The position numbers and the translations under genes are program-made. From the IMG/VR virus record IMGVR_UViG_3300043568_000598, positions 21,431 to 85,430 of that record: a stretch of DNA of 64,000 nucleotides; one strand, written 5' to 3'. Origin of the DNA: a virus. Below the pieces are notes generated by a model. It made no database searches and was not told the origin of the DNA. It worked only from the letters and a program-made list of their open reading frames with translations. Positions 15,895-24,397 of the stretch are shown here, one piece after another. Numbering within the stretch: position 1 is the first letter of the stretch; each line of letters opens with the position of its first letter.

Positions 15895-16650
15895 ATGAGC
15901 ACATCAGACCAAGCCAAAAATTCTGTTTACAACTACTGCAAAACCATGCTAGGCGATGGTATGGTAGATGTAGAACTAGATCCCATCCATTACGACACAG
16001 CACTTAATCGTGCTCTAGCAGTTTTCCGCCAGCGTAGCGATAACGCTGTGGAAGAAAGCTATATGTTTTTAACCTTAACTGAGAGTACCAACGAGTATAT
16101 ATTACCTAAAGAAATACAACAGGTACGTCAAATATTCCGCAGATCAGTGGGCTCGAGAACTGGCAACGGCACAGGCGGTACAGTATTTGAACCATTTAAT
16201 TTGGCCTATGCCAATACCTACCTGTTAAGCAGCACTAACATGGGCGGTTTACTAACATATGAATTGTTTAGTCAGTATCAGGAATTAGTGGGTAAGATGT
16301 TTGGTAGCTACATTAATTTTACTTGGAATCCACAAAATCATAAAATTATCATACATCAACGCCCTCGAGGCGAAGAAAGTGTTATGCTAATGGTGTATAA
16401 TACCAAGCCAGACTTTGCTATCATAGACGATGTGTATTCTGGACAATGGATCAAGGACTACGCTCTGGCCAACTGCAAGATGATGCTAGGACAAGCTCGC
16501 AGCAAGTTTGGACAGATTGCAGGACCACAAGGTGGCACACAGCTCAACGGCACAGCACTGATCACAGAAGGCCAAACCGAAATAGAAAAACTAATGGAAG
16601 ATCTCAAAACTGGTATTACTACACAGGGTTGGGGTTGGATAACTGGTTGA
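15895..16650 (+). CDS. gp13: Neck protein gp13-like
   Basis: The 251-residue protein has features of the T4-like gp13 neck protein. The N-terminus (NYCKTMLGDGMVDVELDPIH, then ALNRALAVFRQRSDNAVEES) matches its helical lead. The centre has EIQQVRQIFRRSVGS and PFNLAYANTYLLSSTNMGGL. The C-terminal part has YQELVGKMFGSYINFTWNPQ and KIIIHQRPRGEESVMLMVYN, where gp13 proteins have a similar strand-rich region before a helical end (WIKDYALANCKMMLGQARSK). gp13 seals the packaged head together with gp14. T4 gp13 is longer (about 309 residues). It is divergent from gp14, sharing a 20-base intergenic region with two opposed late promoters. Confidence 0.62.
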   Translation: MSTSDQAKNSVYNYCKTMLGDGMVDVELDPIHYDTALNRALAVFRQRSDNAVEESYMFLTLTESTNEYILPKEIQQVRQIFRRSVGSRTGNGTGGTVFEPFNLAYANTYLLSSTNMGGLLTYELFSQYQELVGKMFGSYINFTWNPQNHKIIIHQRPRGEESVMLMVYNTKPDFAIIDDVYSGQWIKDYALANCKMMLGQARSKFGQIAGPQGGTQLNGTALITEGQTEIEKLMEDLKTGITTQGWGWITG

Positions 16651-16676
16651 CATCTTAATTTCACACATGTTATAAT
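16647..16676 (+). promoter_or_regulatory. Sigma-70-type promoter for the dNMP kinase gene
   Basis: TTGACA (16647-16652) and TATAAT (16671-16676) are both exact consensus hexamers with an 18-base spacer. The -35 contains the gp13 stop codon (GG-TTGA-CA). A leader with AAGGGG lies before the kinase ATG at 16697. It lets an early/middle enzyme be expressed from inside the late structural block. Confidence 0.8.
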
Positions 16677-16696
16677 TGTTCTAAAGGGGACAATTT

Positions 16697-17353
16697 ATGA
16701 TCATAGGTGTATGCGGTTTTATAGGCTCGGGCAAAGACACCGTAGCCGACTATCTAGTCAATTTTCACGAATTTCGCAGAGAAAGTTTTGCTTCGACACT
16801 CAAAGACGCTGTAGCCAGTGTGTTTGGATGGGATCGAACTCTGCTGGAAGGACGCACTGCACAGGCTCGTGAGTGGCGAGAACAAGTTGATCCTTGGTGG
16901 GCAGAACGCTTAGACATGCCTACATTAACTCCTAGATGGGTTCTACAATACTGGGGCACTGAAGTATGTCGTAGATCGTTTCACGATGACATATGGATCG
17001 CTTCGCTGGAAAACAAGCTTCGTATGAGCAAGGACCATATTGTGATTTCAGACTGTAGATTCCCCAACGAAATCAAATCAATTAAAGATGCAGGTGGCCA
17101 GATTGTTTGGGTACAACGTGGAGAATTACCTGAGTGGTATGCTGATGCTATCAGTGCTAATCAAGGCAATAACGTAGGTCTTAATGCCATGAAGATGCGC
17201 AAAATACATGCATCAGAATGGGCATGGTTGGGCAGTGAGTTTGACAGCATTGTCAATAACAATGGTACCATCGATGAACTATATCGTCAGAGTGCAGAAC
17301 TAATAGTCAGCCACAAGATCGCCTTGTCGCCAAGTAATTCCCTCTTTGCCTAA
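16697..17353 (+). CDS. gp1: Deoxynucleoside monophosphate kinase (T4 gp1-like)
   Basis: The 218-residue protein begins MIIGVCGFIGSGKDTVADYL, with the P-loop GFIGSGKDT typical of T4 dNMP kinase. It continues with SFASTLKDAVASVFGWDRTL, WVLQYWGTEVCRRSFHDDIW and HIVISDCRFPNEIKSIKDAG, all characteristic of this family. It phosphorylates dNMPs to dNDPs for phage DNA synthesis. The ATG is preceded by AAAGGGG and its own sigma-70 promoter, separating it from the late gp13 transcript. The last 54 bases overlap, in convergent orientation, the zinc-motif protein gene at 17300-17638. Confidence 0.9.
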   Translation: MIIGVCGFIGSGKDTVADYLVNFHEFRRESFASTLKDAVASVFGWDRTLLEGRTAQAREWREQVDPWWAERLDMPTLTPRWVLQYWGTEVCRRSFHDDIWIASLENKLRMSKDHIVISDCRFPNEIKSIKDAGGQIVWVQRGELPEWYADAISANQGNNVGLNAMKMRKIHASEWAWLGSEFDSIVNNNGTIDELYRQSAELIVSHKIALSPSNSLFA

Positions 17354-17638
17354 GATAGCAGCACAGTTCAAGCACACGGTTTTGAGATTATTTGGTCTGC
17401 AGTTGTTGAGATTTTCATCTATGTGGAACACCCTAAACACTTCTGTGTGCGGACTTTTGCACCCGCATTTTTCACACACGGTCTTGGGTTTGTATCCTGC
17501 ACGTTGCCAACGAGGAATATGCGCACCCGCACCGTGTGATAAACAGATTTCACAGAGTGTTCTATAGTAGGCACGAGAGTCTTTGTAGTAATTAATGGCT
17601 CTAGGTCTCTGTGCGCAGGCCTTGCATAGTGGTCGCAT
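17300..17638 (-). CDS. Conserved phage zinc-motif protein, HNH-like
   Basis: This 112-residue protein is of a type seen often in marine T4-like phages. It has three Cys pairs (CKAC near residue 5, CEIC near 29, CEKCGCKS near 55) and FHIDENLNNCRPNNLKTVCL near 72-91, followed by a last C-x2-C partner. The last segment resembles the H-x-D-x-N/N-x-x-x-N-L core of HNH endonucleases. The usual first His-Asn pair is not clear, so nuclease activity is uncertain; a zinc-bound DNA or structural role is possible. It is convergent with the dNMP kinase gene, overlapping it by 54 bases. Confidence 0.7.
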   Translation of the reverse strand: MRPLCKACAQRPRAINYYKDSRAYYRTLCEICLSHGAGAHIPRWQRAGYKPKTVCEKCGCKSPHTEVFRVFHIDENLNNCRPNNLKTVCLNCAAILGKEGITWRQGDLVADY

Positions 17639-17702
17639 GTGATATTTACCCTTTTAGACCCCTTTTGTTATGCACCTAACTCGCTGTTTTTGGAATAGTA
17701 TG

Positions 17703-17709
17703 CTAAATA
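17703..17709 (+). promoter_or_regulatory. Late promoter (CTAAATA) for tail sheath and tube
   Basis: CTAAATA is followed about 20 bases later by AGGAGA (17728-17733) and the sheath ATG at 17743. This late unit therefore has a leader with a normal ribosome site, as expected for highly translated structural proteins. Confidence 0.7.
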
Positions 17710-17742
17710 TTATGAGCAACTATTACCAGGAGAATAGGCGAT

Positions 17743-20700
17743 ATGGCACTAACATCACCAGGCGTACAAGTTACGGTAATCGACGAGAGTTTTTATACAC
17801 CAGCAGAACCTGGTACGGTCCCTCTTATTGTCGTAGCAACAGCCCAAGATAAAACAAACGGAGCTGGCACTAACACAGCTTCAGCAACAACCAAAGCAAA
17901 TGCTGGCAAAGCATTTAAAGTTACCAGCCAAAGAGATCTTACCGATCTGTTTGGAGTTCCGTTCTTTGAGCAGACAGCGAGTTCAACTCCTATTCATGGC
18001 TCAGAGCGTAACGAGTATGGACTATTAGCAGCATACAGTTTATTAGGTGTAAGCAACGCGGCATTTATTGTTCGTGCTGATGTAGACTTAGACGAACTTG
18101 CAGCACAAGTAGATGCCCCGGGAGCGAGCCCAGTAAACGGCAAATGGTGGATCGATACGCAGGCTACAACTTGGGGTATCCAAGAGTGGAACAGTGCAGC
18201 CGCTACCACAGTAGGCGGACAGAAATTTACTAACAAAGTGCCATTGGTACTTACAGACGCAGATTTTCCAAGCAAAATAGAAACAACTAATGCTCCTAAA
18301 ACTTCAGTAGGACAAATTGGCGATTACGCAGTAGTGTTCCGCACAGTTGAAGGTGATACTTCCTACGGTACAGCAGAAGATCTTGCAAGAATCTACTACA
18401 AGTCTGCTGGTAACGGTGGACTTGGAGATAATGCTCTAAGTGGTACACCAGTTGATGCAGGCGATTGGGTATTATTAGGATCAAATGCGTGGAAGGCCAG
18501 CTGGCCAGTGGTGATCAGCTCTACCTATAGCGGCACACTCAGTGGCACATTGTTTATTAATAACACTTCTATCGTTGCTGGATCCTTAACCACAATTAAA
18601 GATAATATTATTGCAGCAAATATTCAAGGTGTAAATGCACAGGTCATTTCAAATAAACTTTATATATACGCAGACGGTAGAAGCGGGTCAACTGGTGATT
18701 CTGCAACTGCTATAGACGGTCGGGTTCAATTAGACAACGGAACAGCTTCATGGGCAACTATTGGTATCACAGCCGGTGAATATCTCAGCCCTAAGTTGCA
18801 ACAGACTCCGCACACAGATGTGCCGACCTTCAAGCGTGGTGATAACACTACTACTGTAGCAGGATATGCTACAGGTTCTGTATGGATTAAAACCACAGAA
18901 CCTAATCGAGGTGCTCGCTGGAGAGCCAAACAGTGGAGCTCTGCTACACAATCATGGGTAGCATCAGAGGCACCGATTTATGCATCCACAAACGCAGCCT
19001 TGTATTATTTGGATCGCAGTGGCGGTGGCGCAAACATTTCAGTAGACACATTGTTTGTACAAAGCAACGCACAAGAAAACAGCGGATTTGACACAACACC
19101 AGACACAGCTGAATTCCGTGTATGGTATAGAAACGTTGGTGCAGGTCAAGGCACCAGCATTACATCTAACATTGTCAAAAGTGGAACCTTTACCGCAGCA
19201 TCTACAAGAACATTTACATTGGCTGAAAGCATTGTAGGGCAGTTGGCATTAGATGCAGCTAAAACAATTACATTGAGCACAGCTACAGGAAATGCTCCTA
19301 CAGGCGACAACAGCGATGCAGACAAGTTTGCTGCTGCTATCAACGCAGCTGGCTTCACAAACATCGAAGCTTCTGTAGTAGCTGTAACAGCGACTCAGAG
19401 CAGATTGGTAATTACTCACAATGACGGCGGCGATTTTAGACTCACAGATGGCACAGGTACTCCTTTGTCAACTTTGTTCACAGCCTATAACATCAAGACT
19501 AGAGCAGGTACAGAAAACTTCTATAACATCTCATTGGGCAGTGGCGCAGTGGGAGCAGAAGATCTTGCTACAGGTGCTGCAGAAGACTACTTGGTATCTG
19601 GATATAAACCTCTAGCTGCAGATGATCCGAGATTTGCTGCCGGACCTGATGCACCATTAAATGAACCAGCTGATCAACAAATGTGGTACAATCCTAATTT
19701 TGCTGATGTAGATATCATGGTTCACAACGGCAACACATGGGTAGGATATAGATATGGTGCTCCAGGAGCTAATACAACATCATCACCTTATTACGAAGCT
19801 GCAACAGCTACTCTGAGAACAGGTTACTTGCCTATTGTTGCTGCCAGCAATCCATATGTGTCTGGTGTTACTACATCAGGCGATCTATGGATTAGCACAG
19901 CTGATTTGGAAAACTTCCCAACAATTTACAGATACAACAGCAACTTAACTGATATCGGCGATGCTACACTGCGTTGGGAATTAGTAGACAAAACAGATCA
20001 AACAACTGAAGAAGGTGTATTGTTTGCAGACGCTCGTTGGAATACTACAGGAACAAGTTCAAGTCAATCAACTATAGAAGACTTGATCACCAACAACTTC
20101 TTAGACCCAGATGCTCCAGATCCAGCACTGTATCCTAAAGGCATGTTGTTGTGGAATCTTAGACGCAGTGGCGGCAACGTCAAGCAGTATCAAAACAGCT
20201 ACATCGATACAGCCAGCGACAATCCAAGAACAAGCTCAGCGACACTGGCAGGATCAGCATTTCTTAGCGGTTCTGGTCTGAGCATGGAGACTTATTTCCC
20301 AGATCGTTGGGTTACTGCTTCAGGCAACAACGAAGACGGTTCGGGATCATTCGGTCGCAAGGCACAACGCAAAGTGGTTACACAGGCGTTGAAGTCAGTG
20401 ATTGACACAAGCCAAGAAATCCGCGATGAAGAACGCAGAAACTTCAATATTATAGCTTGCCCAGGATATCCAGAAACAATGAGCAACCTAGTTAATCTCA
20501 ACATTGACAGAGGTATTACTGCGTTTGTGGTAGGTGATACTCCATTGAGATTGCCAGCAGATGCTACTTCATTGAACAACTGGGGTACTAACGCAGAATT
20601 AGTCACAGACAACGGTGATGACGGTGTTGTGACCTATGATGAATACTTGGCCACATACTATCCAAATGGATTTACCACTGACCTAAGCGGTTCTAATGCA

Positions 20701-21288
20701 GTGGTTCCAGCAAGTCACATGATGCTGAAGACTATCGCACTCAGCGACAATGTCAGCTTCCCATGGTTTGCACCAGCAGGTACAAGACGTGGCGGTATTA
20801 CCAACGCCACAGCAGTAGGGTATATTGATGCAGCCACAGGTGAATTCCAAACAGTTGCATTGAACGAAGGTCAACGCGATACATTATACGAACTAAAAAT
20901 TAATCCAATTCCATTCTTTAACGGTGTTGGTTTAGTAGCATACGGTCAAAAGACCCGTGCAAGAAATGCATCAGCATTAGATCGTATCAACGTAGCACGT
21001 TTAGTAGTATACCTGCGTAGTCAGTTGAACAAGTTGGCTCGTCCATATCTGTTTGAACCCAATGACAAGATTACCAGAGACGAAATCAAACAAGCGGCAG
21101 AAAGCCTATTGTTAGAATTAGTAGGCTTGAGAGCAATTTACGACTTTGCGGTTGTGTGTGATGAAAGCAATAACACTCCGTCTCGTATCGATCGCAACGA
21201 ACTTTATGTTGATATCGCTATAGAGCCAGTGAAAGCCATTGAGTTCATTTACATTCCATTGCGTATCAAGAACACAGGAGAAATTTAA
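17743..21288 (+). CDS. gp18: Tail sheath protein gp18, with large insertions
   Basis: The N-terminus (SPGVQVTVIDESFYTPAEPG, then VPLIVVATAQDKTN) and the C-terminus (ALDRINVARLVVYLRSQLNK, then ITRDEIKQAAESLLLELVGL and FIYIPLRIKNTGEI) are diagnostic of T4-like contractile tail sheath protein. At 1181 residues it is nearly twice T4 gp18 (659). The extra residues lie mainly between about 130 and 880. They contain several W-rich modules (GKWWIDTQATTWGIQEWN; GSVWIKTTEPNRGARWRAKQ; MWYNPNFADVDIMVHNGNTW; GDLWISTADLENFPTIYRYN) plus a beta-rich TFTAASTRTFTLAES region. These are probably surface domains on the outside of the sheath. It is preceded by a late promoter and AGGAG, and followed two bases later by gp19. 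Confidence 0.93.
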   Translation: MALTSPGVQVTVIDESFYTPAEPGTVPLIVVATAQDKTNGAGTNTASATTKANAGKAFKVTSQRDLTDLFGVPFFEQTASSTPIHGSERNEYGLLAAYSLLGVSNAAFIVRADVDLDELAAQVDAPGASPVNGKWWIDTQATTWGIQEWNSAAATTVGGQKFTNKVPLVLTDADFPSKIETTNAPKTSVGQIGDYAVVFRTVEGDTSYGTAEDLARIYYKSAGNGGLGDNALSGTPVDAGDWVLLGSNAWKASWPVVISSTYSGTLSGTLFINNTSIVAGSLTTIKDNIIAANIQGVNAQVISNKLYIYADGRSGSTGDSATAIDGRVQLDNGTASWATIGITAGEYLSPKLQQTPHTDVPTFKRGDNTTTVAGYATGSVWIKTTEPNRGARWRAKQWSSATQSWVASEAPIYASTNAALYYLDRSGGGANISVDTLFVQSNAQENSGFDTTPDTAEFRVWYRNVGAGQGTSITSNIVKSGTFTAASTRTFTLAESIVGQLALDAAKTITLSTATGNAPTGDNSDADKFAAAINAAGFTNIEASVVAVTATQSRLVITHNDGGDFRLTDGTGTPLSTLFTAYNIKTRAGTENFYNISLGSGAVGAEDLATGAAEDYLVSGYKPLAADDPRFAAGPDAPLNEPADQQMWYNPNFADVDIMVHNGNTWVGYRYGAPGANTTSSPYYEAATATLRTGYLPIVAASNPYVSGVTTSGDLWISTADLENFPTIYRYNSNLTDIGDATLRWELVDKTDQTTEEGVLFADARWNTTGTSSSQSTIEDLITNNFLDPDAPDPALYPKGMLLWNLRRSGGNVKQYQNSYIDTASDNPRTSSATLAGSAFLSGSGLSMETYFPDRWVTASGNNEDGSGSFGRKAQRKVVTQALKSVIDTSQEIRDEERRNFNIIACPGYPETMSNLVNLNIDRGITAFVVGDTPLRLPADATSLNNWGTNAELVTDNGDDGVVTYDEYLATYYPNGFTTDLSGSNAVVPASHMMLKTIALSDNVSFPWFAPAGTRRGGITNATAVGYIDAATGEFQTVALNEGQRDTLYELKINPIPFFNGVGLVAYGQKTRARNASALDRINVARLVVYLRSQLNKLARPYLFEPNDKITRDEIKQAAESLLLELVGLRAIYDFAVVCDESNNTPSRIDRNELYVDIAIEPVKAIEFIYIPLRIKNTGEI

Positions 21289-21290
21289 AA

Positions 21291-21941
21291 ATGGCAATTA
21301 CATCGCTTAACAACATTGGTATTCCAACTACCAACGCAGCTGGCAGCACTCAAGTGCTGTTGATGCCAAAGTTAAAATATCGCTTTAGAGTTACACTGTT
21401 AGGATTTGGAGTTGCCGCAGCTACTGAACTTACTAAACAGGTACAAGATGTTACAAGACCTAAAGTGTCGTTTGAAGAAATGACACTGGACGTCTACAAC
21501 TCAAAAGTTAAATTAGCTGGCAAATACACACTTGAAAACGTTACACTGACATTGCGTGACGATGCCAGTGGACAAGTGCAGAAATTAGTTGGCCAACAGA
21601 TTCAGAAGCAGTATGACTTTATGGAACAGGCTTCTGCACGTTCAGGTATTGACTACAAATTTACCACACGTATCGAAGTGCTTGACGGCGGTAATGGTGC
21701 TCTAGTACCAACCACCTTAGAAACATTTGAACTATATGGTTGTTTTGTGCAGAATGCAGACTACGGTGATGCAAACTACAGTACCAACGAGCACATGACA
21801 GTGGCACTGACTATTGCCTACGATAACCTATCACAGTTCGCAGCTGGTACAACAGCAGTGAGCCCAATAGGCGGTATTGGAGCAGCAGTAGGAAGAACTA
21901 TTGGTGCTGCTACTACAGGTGCGTCTACAGCCCAGGGATAA
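21291..21941 (+). CDS. gp19: Tail tube protein gp19
   Basis: The 216-residue protein directly follows the sheath gene, as in T4. Residues 24-45 (LLMPKLKYRFRVTLLGFGVA) and 60-75 (RPKVSFEEMTLDVYNS) match the tube fold, followed by KYTLENVTLTLRDDASG and NEHMTVALTIAYDNLSQ. T4 gp19 is about 163 residues, so this version has an added 40-50 residues, mostly a Gly/Ala-rich tail (GGIGAAVGRTIGAATTG). It polymerises to form the inner tail tube. A strong terminator follows. Confidence 0.92.
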   Translation: MAITSLNNIGIPTTNAAGSTQVLLMPKLKYRFRVTLLGFGVAAATELTKQVQDVTRPKVSFEEMTLDVYNSKVKLAGKYTLENVTLTLRDDASGQVQKLVGQQIQKQYDFMEQASARSGIDYKFTTRIEVLDGGNGALVPTTLETFELYGCFVQNADYGDANYSTNEHMTVALTIAYDNLSQFAAGTTAVSPIGGIGAAVGRTIGAATTGASTAQG

Positions 21942-21956
21942 TAGTAATATTAACTC

Positions 21957-21987
21957 AAAAAGCCCGACTAAAAATCGGGCTTTTTTT
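21957..21987 (+). terminator. Rho-independent terminator after gp19
   Basis: The sequence AAAGCCCGA-CTAAAAA-TCGGGCTTT is followed by a run of T. It is a GC-rich perfect stem just after the tube gene and before the next late promoter, so the gp18-gp19 unit is closed off here. Confidence 0.9.
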
Positions 21988-21991
21988 GTGG

Positions 21992-21999
21992 CATAAATA
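21992..21999 (+). promoter_or_regulatory. Late promoter (CATAAATA), leaderless arrangement
   Basis: CATAAATA is followed by TTTGT and the ATG at 22005. It is positioned right after the gp19 terminator, so transcription restarts with the start codon at the predicted +1. Confidence 0.7.
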
Positions 22000-22004
22000 T
22001 TTGT

Positions 22005-23102
22005 ATGGCAAATAAATTCACGAGATATCTATCAGAGTTCGGTTCAGGCTTGATCGAAGGCGTAACCAAGCCCAAGGGTCAACAGAGTAACTATCGTCAT
22101 GCCACGAGATTATTTGTTGATAACAATCTTAGACTCAGTCCTAAGACCAAGTTTCTTTACTATGTTCAGTTTGAAATAGACAACACAGTAAGAGGCATGA
22201 GTGCATTCACCGCCAAGCATGCCAACGAAGCTGGACTGTTAGTAAAGAGTGCAGACTTACCAAAATTTAATTTTGATTCAGTGGTAAAAAATCAATACAA
22301 TCGCAAAAAGATAGTTTATAAACAGATCAACTACGAACCTGTAAACATCAACATGCACGACGACAGCAATGCTGTGATCAATGCCATGTGGGCCTTGTAT
22401 TACGGTTATTATATTGCAGATCGTCACAATCCGGATGCAGCCTTCAAGCCCAATCATCTTAGAAAGACTGGTACACAAATTGACAATTTTAGATATGGCT
22501 TAGACAACGACAAGAAAGAAGCAGACTTCTTTAAATCGGTAACTATCTATACCATGAGTCGTAGACGATTTGTTGGATATACTTTGGTAAATCCCAGAAT
22601 CAAGACTTGGAATCACGGGGGCATGGACTATGGAGCCAGTGAATTCAATGAAAGCCAAATGACGTTAGAGTACGAGGCTGTGAGATATACCACTGGCAAT
22701 GTAAGTGTTGGTACACCTAAAGGATTTGCCACATTACACTATGACACTGTGCCAAGTCCATTAAGTGTGGCAGGCGGTGGCGTTGCCACACTTACAGGCG
22801 AAGGCGGAGTTTTAGATGGCCTGGAGCAGATTTTCGGTGACATTGGGTCAGGCGGTGCTTTCAGCACTCCTGGAGGATTCATTGGTACATTAGCCAAGTC
22901 CATAAACACCTACAAGAATTTTAAGAGCCTAAGCAAAGAGCAGTTGGCCAGTGAAGCAATTGGCATCCTTAGCAATCCTGGAAATATCACAGCGGCAGCA
23001 CAGAGTATAGGCGGGGTAGTAGGTGCTATCTTTCCCAAGAGCGCCAGCACAGAAACTACAACCAGCGCCAGCCAACGGAACGTGGTAGGAGGTCCAGATT
23101 AA
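22005..23102 (+). CDS. Tail-tube-fold baseplate protein (gp48/gp54-like)
   Basis: The 365-residue protein opens with RYLSEFGSGLIEGVTKPKGQ and then KFLYYVQFEIDNTVRG, GLLVKSADLPKFNFDSVVKN and YEPVNINMHDDSNAVINAMW. Alternation of YYVQF, K-x-D-L-P-x-F and I-x-M-H-D-D-S is what tail-tube-fold proteins show. In T4 the tube is started and capped at the baseplate by gp54 and gp48 (about 320 and 364 residues), and this product fits that size. I cannot tell which of the two it is. The C-terminal 100 residues are Gly/Ala-rich (GGGVATLTGEGGVLDG). It starts without a ribosome site, directly after TAAATA-N5. Confidence 0.55.
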   Translation: MANKFTRYLSEFGSGLIEGVTKPKGQQSNYRHATRLFVDNNLRLSPKTKFLYYVQFEIDNTVRGMSAFTAKHANEAGLLVKSADLPKFNFDSVVKNQYNRKKIVYKQINYEPVNINMHDDSNAVINAMWALYYGYYIADRHNPDAAFKPNHLRKTGTQIDNFRYGLDNDKKEADFFKSVTIYTMSRRRFVGYTLVNPRIKTWNHGGMDYGASEFNESQMTLEYEAVRYTTGNVSVGTPKGFATLHYDTVPSPLSVAGGGVATLTGEGGVLDGLEQIFGDIGSGGAFSTPGGFIGTLAKSINTYKNFKSLSKEQLASEAIGILSNPGNITAAAQSIGGVVGAIFPKSASTETTTSASQRNVVGGPD

Positions 23103-23105
23103 TCT

Positions 23106-23471
23106 ATGACTACTAATTTACCAGCACAACCTATAGAAGACAGTGCAGCTACTACTAAATTATACTTTGAAAACTACGGTGAGGCAGCATTAGAGTTTCC
23201 TTCCAATGATGTCACAGCCGCAGTGAGTTTTTTCCAGCAGGCCGGGTTTGATCTCGATGCTGCTTCGACCTGTGCAGCCGTAATCCTAAGACAGGCCAAG
23301 ATTGACAGCACACCTATCTTTGAAATACTCGATACGTTGAAAAGTTTCTCCAGAGTTTCGTTAGGGCAGATCGTGGCAGAGATACTCAACAACAATCGTG
23401 TGTCCACATCTATATTAGGCTACAGAACCACTGATATAAAGCCTAACCAAACAAGAAACATAGCTGCCTAA
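23106..23471 (+). CDS. Conserved T4-like hypothetical protein
   Basis: The 121-residue protein has a conserved C-terminal half, AVSFFQQAGFDLDAASTCAA then RQAKIDSTPIFEILDTLKSF and QIVAEILNNNRVSTSILGYR. I recognise this pattern from marine T4-like phages, where it is listed as uncharacterised. It is helical and has no catalytic motif. The position between a baseplate tube protein and gp4 suggests a virion assembly role. Its stop overlaps the gp4 start by one base. Confidence 0.7.
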   Translation: MTTNLPAQPIEDSAATTKLYFENYGEAALEFPSNDVTAAVSFFQQAGFDLDAASTCAAVILRQAKIDSTPIFEILDTLKSFSRVSLGQIVAEILNNNRVSTSILGYRTTDIKPNQTRNIAA

Positions 23472-23911
23472 TGTCTAAATTCGCACAGGGACGATTTGAA
23501 ATGAAAAACCCTGCCAAATATGTAGGGAAGAAAACTCCATTGGCTCGTAGTTCGTGGGAATTTGTGTTTATGCGTATGTTAGATGAGCATCAAGGTGTGG
23601 AAAATTGGGCCAGCGAAAGTATACAAATCCCATACCGAGACCCTATGACTGGCAAATACACAATATATGTGCCTGATTTCTTTGTGGTCTACAAAGACAA
23701 AACTGGCAAGAAACATGCAGAAGTGGTAGAGGTCAAACCGCAGAGTCAAACCCTAAGAGAATCAGTGGGCAAAAGCAGATACAATCAAGAGCAGTATATT
23801 AAAAACATGGCCAAATGGGAAGCTGCCACAGCTTGGTGTAAACAGCAAGGTATTAGGTTTAGAGTGGTCAATGAAGGGGATATTTTCCATCAAGGCACCA
23901 AACGCAGATAA
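23471..23911 (+). CDS. gp4: Head completion protein gp4
   Basis: The 146-residue protein matches the T4 gp4 (gp50) head completion family: FEMKNPAKYVGKKTPLARSS then WEFVFMRMLDEHQGVENWAS, IPYRDPMTGKYTIYVPDFFV, HAEVVEVKPQSQT and YNQEQYIKNMAKWEAATAWC. The E/D/E-x-K residues (YVPDFFV and VVEVKP) resemble the TnsA-like nuclease core that this family shares. gp4 is needed to finish DNA-filled heads before tail joining. The size is close to T4 gp4 (150 residues). Confidence 0.88.
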   Translation: MSKFAQGRFEMKNPAKYVGKKTPLARSSWEFVFMRMLDEHQGVENWASESIQIPYRDPMTGKYTIYVPDFFVVYKDKTGKKHAEVVEVKPQSQTLRESVGKSRYNQEQYIKNMAKWEAATAWCKQQGIRFRVVNEGDIFHQGTKRR

Positions 23912-23918
23912 GTATGAT

Positions 23919-24389
23919 ATGACTAAAAAATTAGAAGAACTATTTGATTTAGAATCTCAGCCCGAGCCTGCACTACCACCTCCGCCTGTACATGAAGAAA
24001 TCAATAGTCTTGAAGATCAGTTTCAAGCGGTACAAAAGATAGTACAAACACTGCCGCATATACAAGAACTGGATAATCTTGATGAGCAAGAACTGGATAA
24101 TTTGGCAAAAAAAGCAGAACAGGCCTACGATGATCTCATGGATTTGGGCATGAACGTAGAAGTGAGATATTCGGGTAGGATTTTTGAAGTAGCCAGCTCA
24201 ATGATGGGCAACGCTATTACTGCCAAAAGCAACAAGATAGAAAAGAAACTCAAAGCTGTGGATCTACAGCTGAAAAAACTTAAAATAGACAACGATGCTG
24301 GAGTAGATCCCAACAATGTAATAAACGGGCAGGGCTATGTGATTACAGATCGCAATGAGCTGCTGAAAAAATTAAGCGGAAAAGCATAA
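23919..24389 (+). CDS. gp16: Small terminase subunit gp16
   Basis: The 156-residue protein from the ATG at 23919 has the gp16 core: LDNLAKKAEQAYDDLMDLGM then IFEVASSMMGNAITAKSN, followed by a coiled-coil helix KIEKKLKAVDLQLKKLKIDN. gp16 forms a ring that recognises viral DNA and stimulates the gp17 motor. The longer in-frame start at 23871 would overlap gp4 by 41 bases and adds residues that do not fit the family; the 23919 start lies seven bases past the gp4 stop. The large subunit gp17 is three genes downstream. Confidence 0.8.
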   Translation: MTKKLEELFDLESQPEPALPPPPVHEEINSLEDQFQAVQKIVQTLPHIQELDNLDEQELDNLAKKAEQAYDDLMDLGMNVEVRYSGRIFEVASSMMGNAITAKSNKIEKKLKAVDLQLKKLKIDNDAGVDPNNVINGQGYVITDRNELLKKLSGKA

Positions 24390-24392
24390 ATA
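24385..24392 (+). promoter_or_regulatory. Late promoter (CATAAATA), leaderless arrangement
   Basis: CATAAATA overlaps the gp16 stop codon, and five bases (CTCAT) separate it from the ATG at 24398. This is the same spacing as for gp13 and the protein at 22005. Confidence 0.7.
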
Positions 24393-24397
24393 CTCAT

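Noticed and set aside
23871-23918. Upstream ATG for gp16.
   Set aside because: It would overlap gp4 by 41 bases and adds residues not fitting the family; the ATG at 23919 is just past the gp4 stop.
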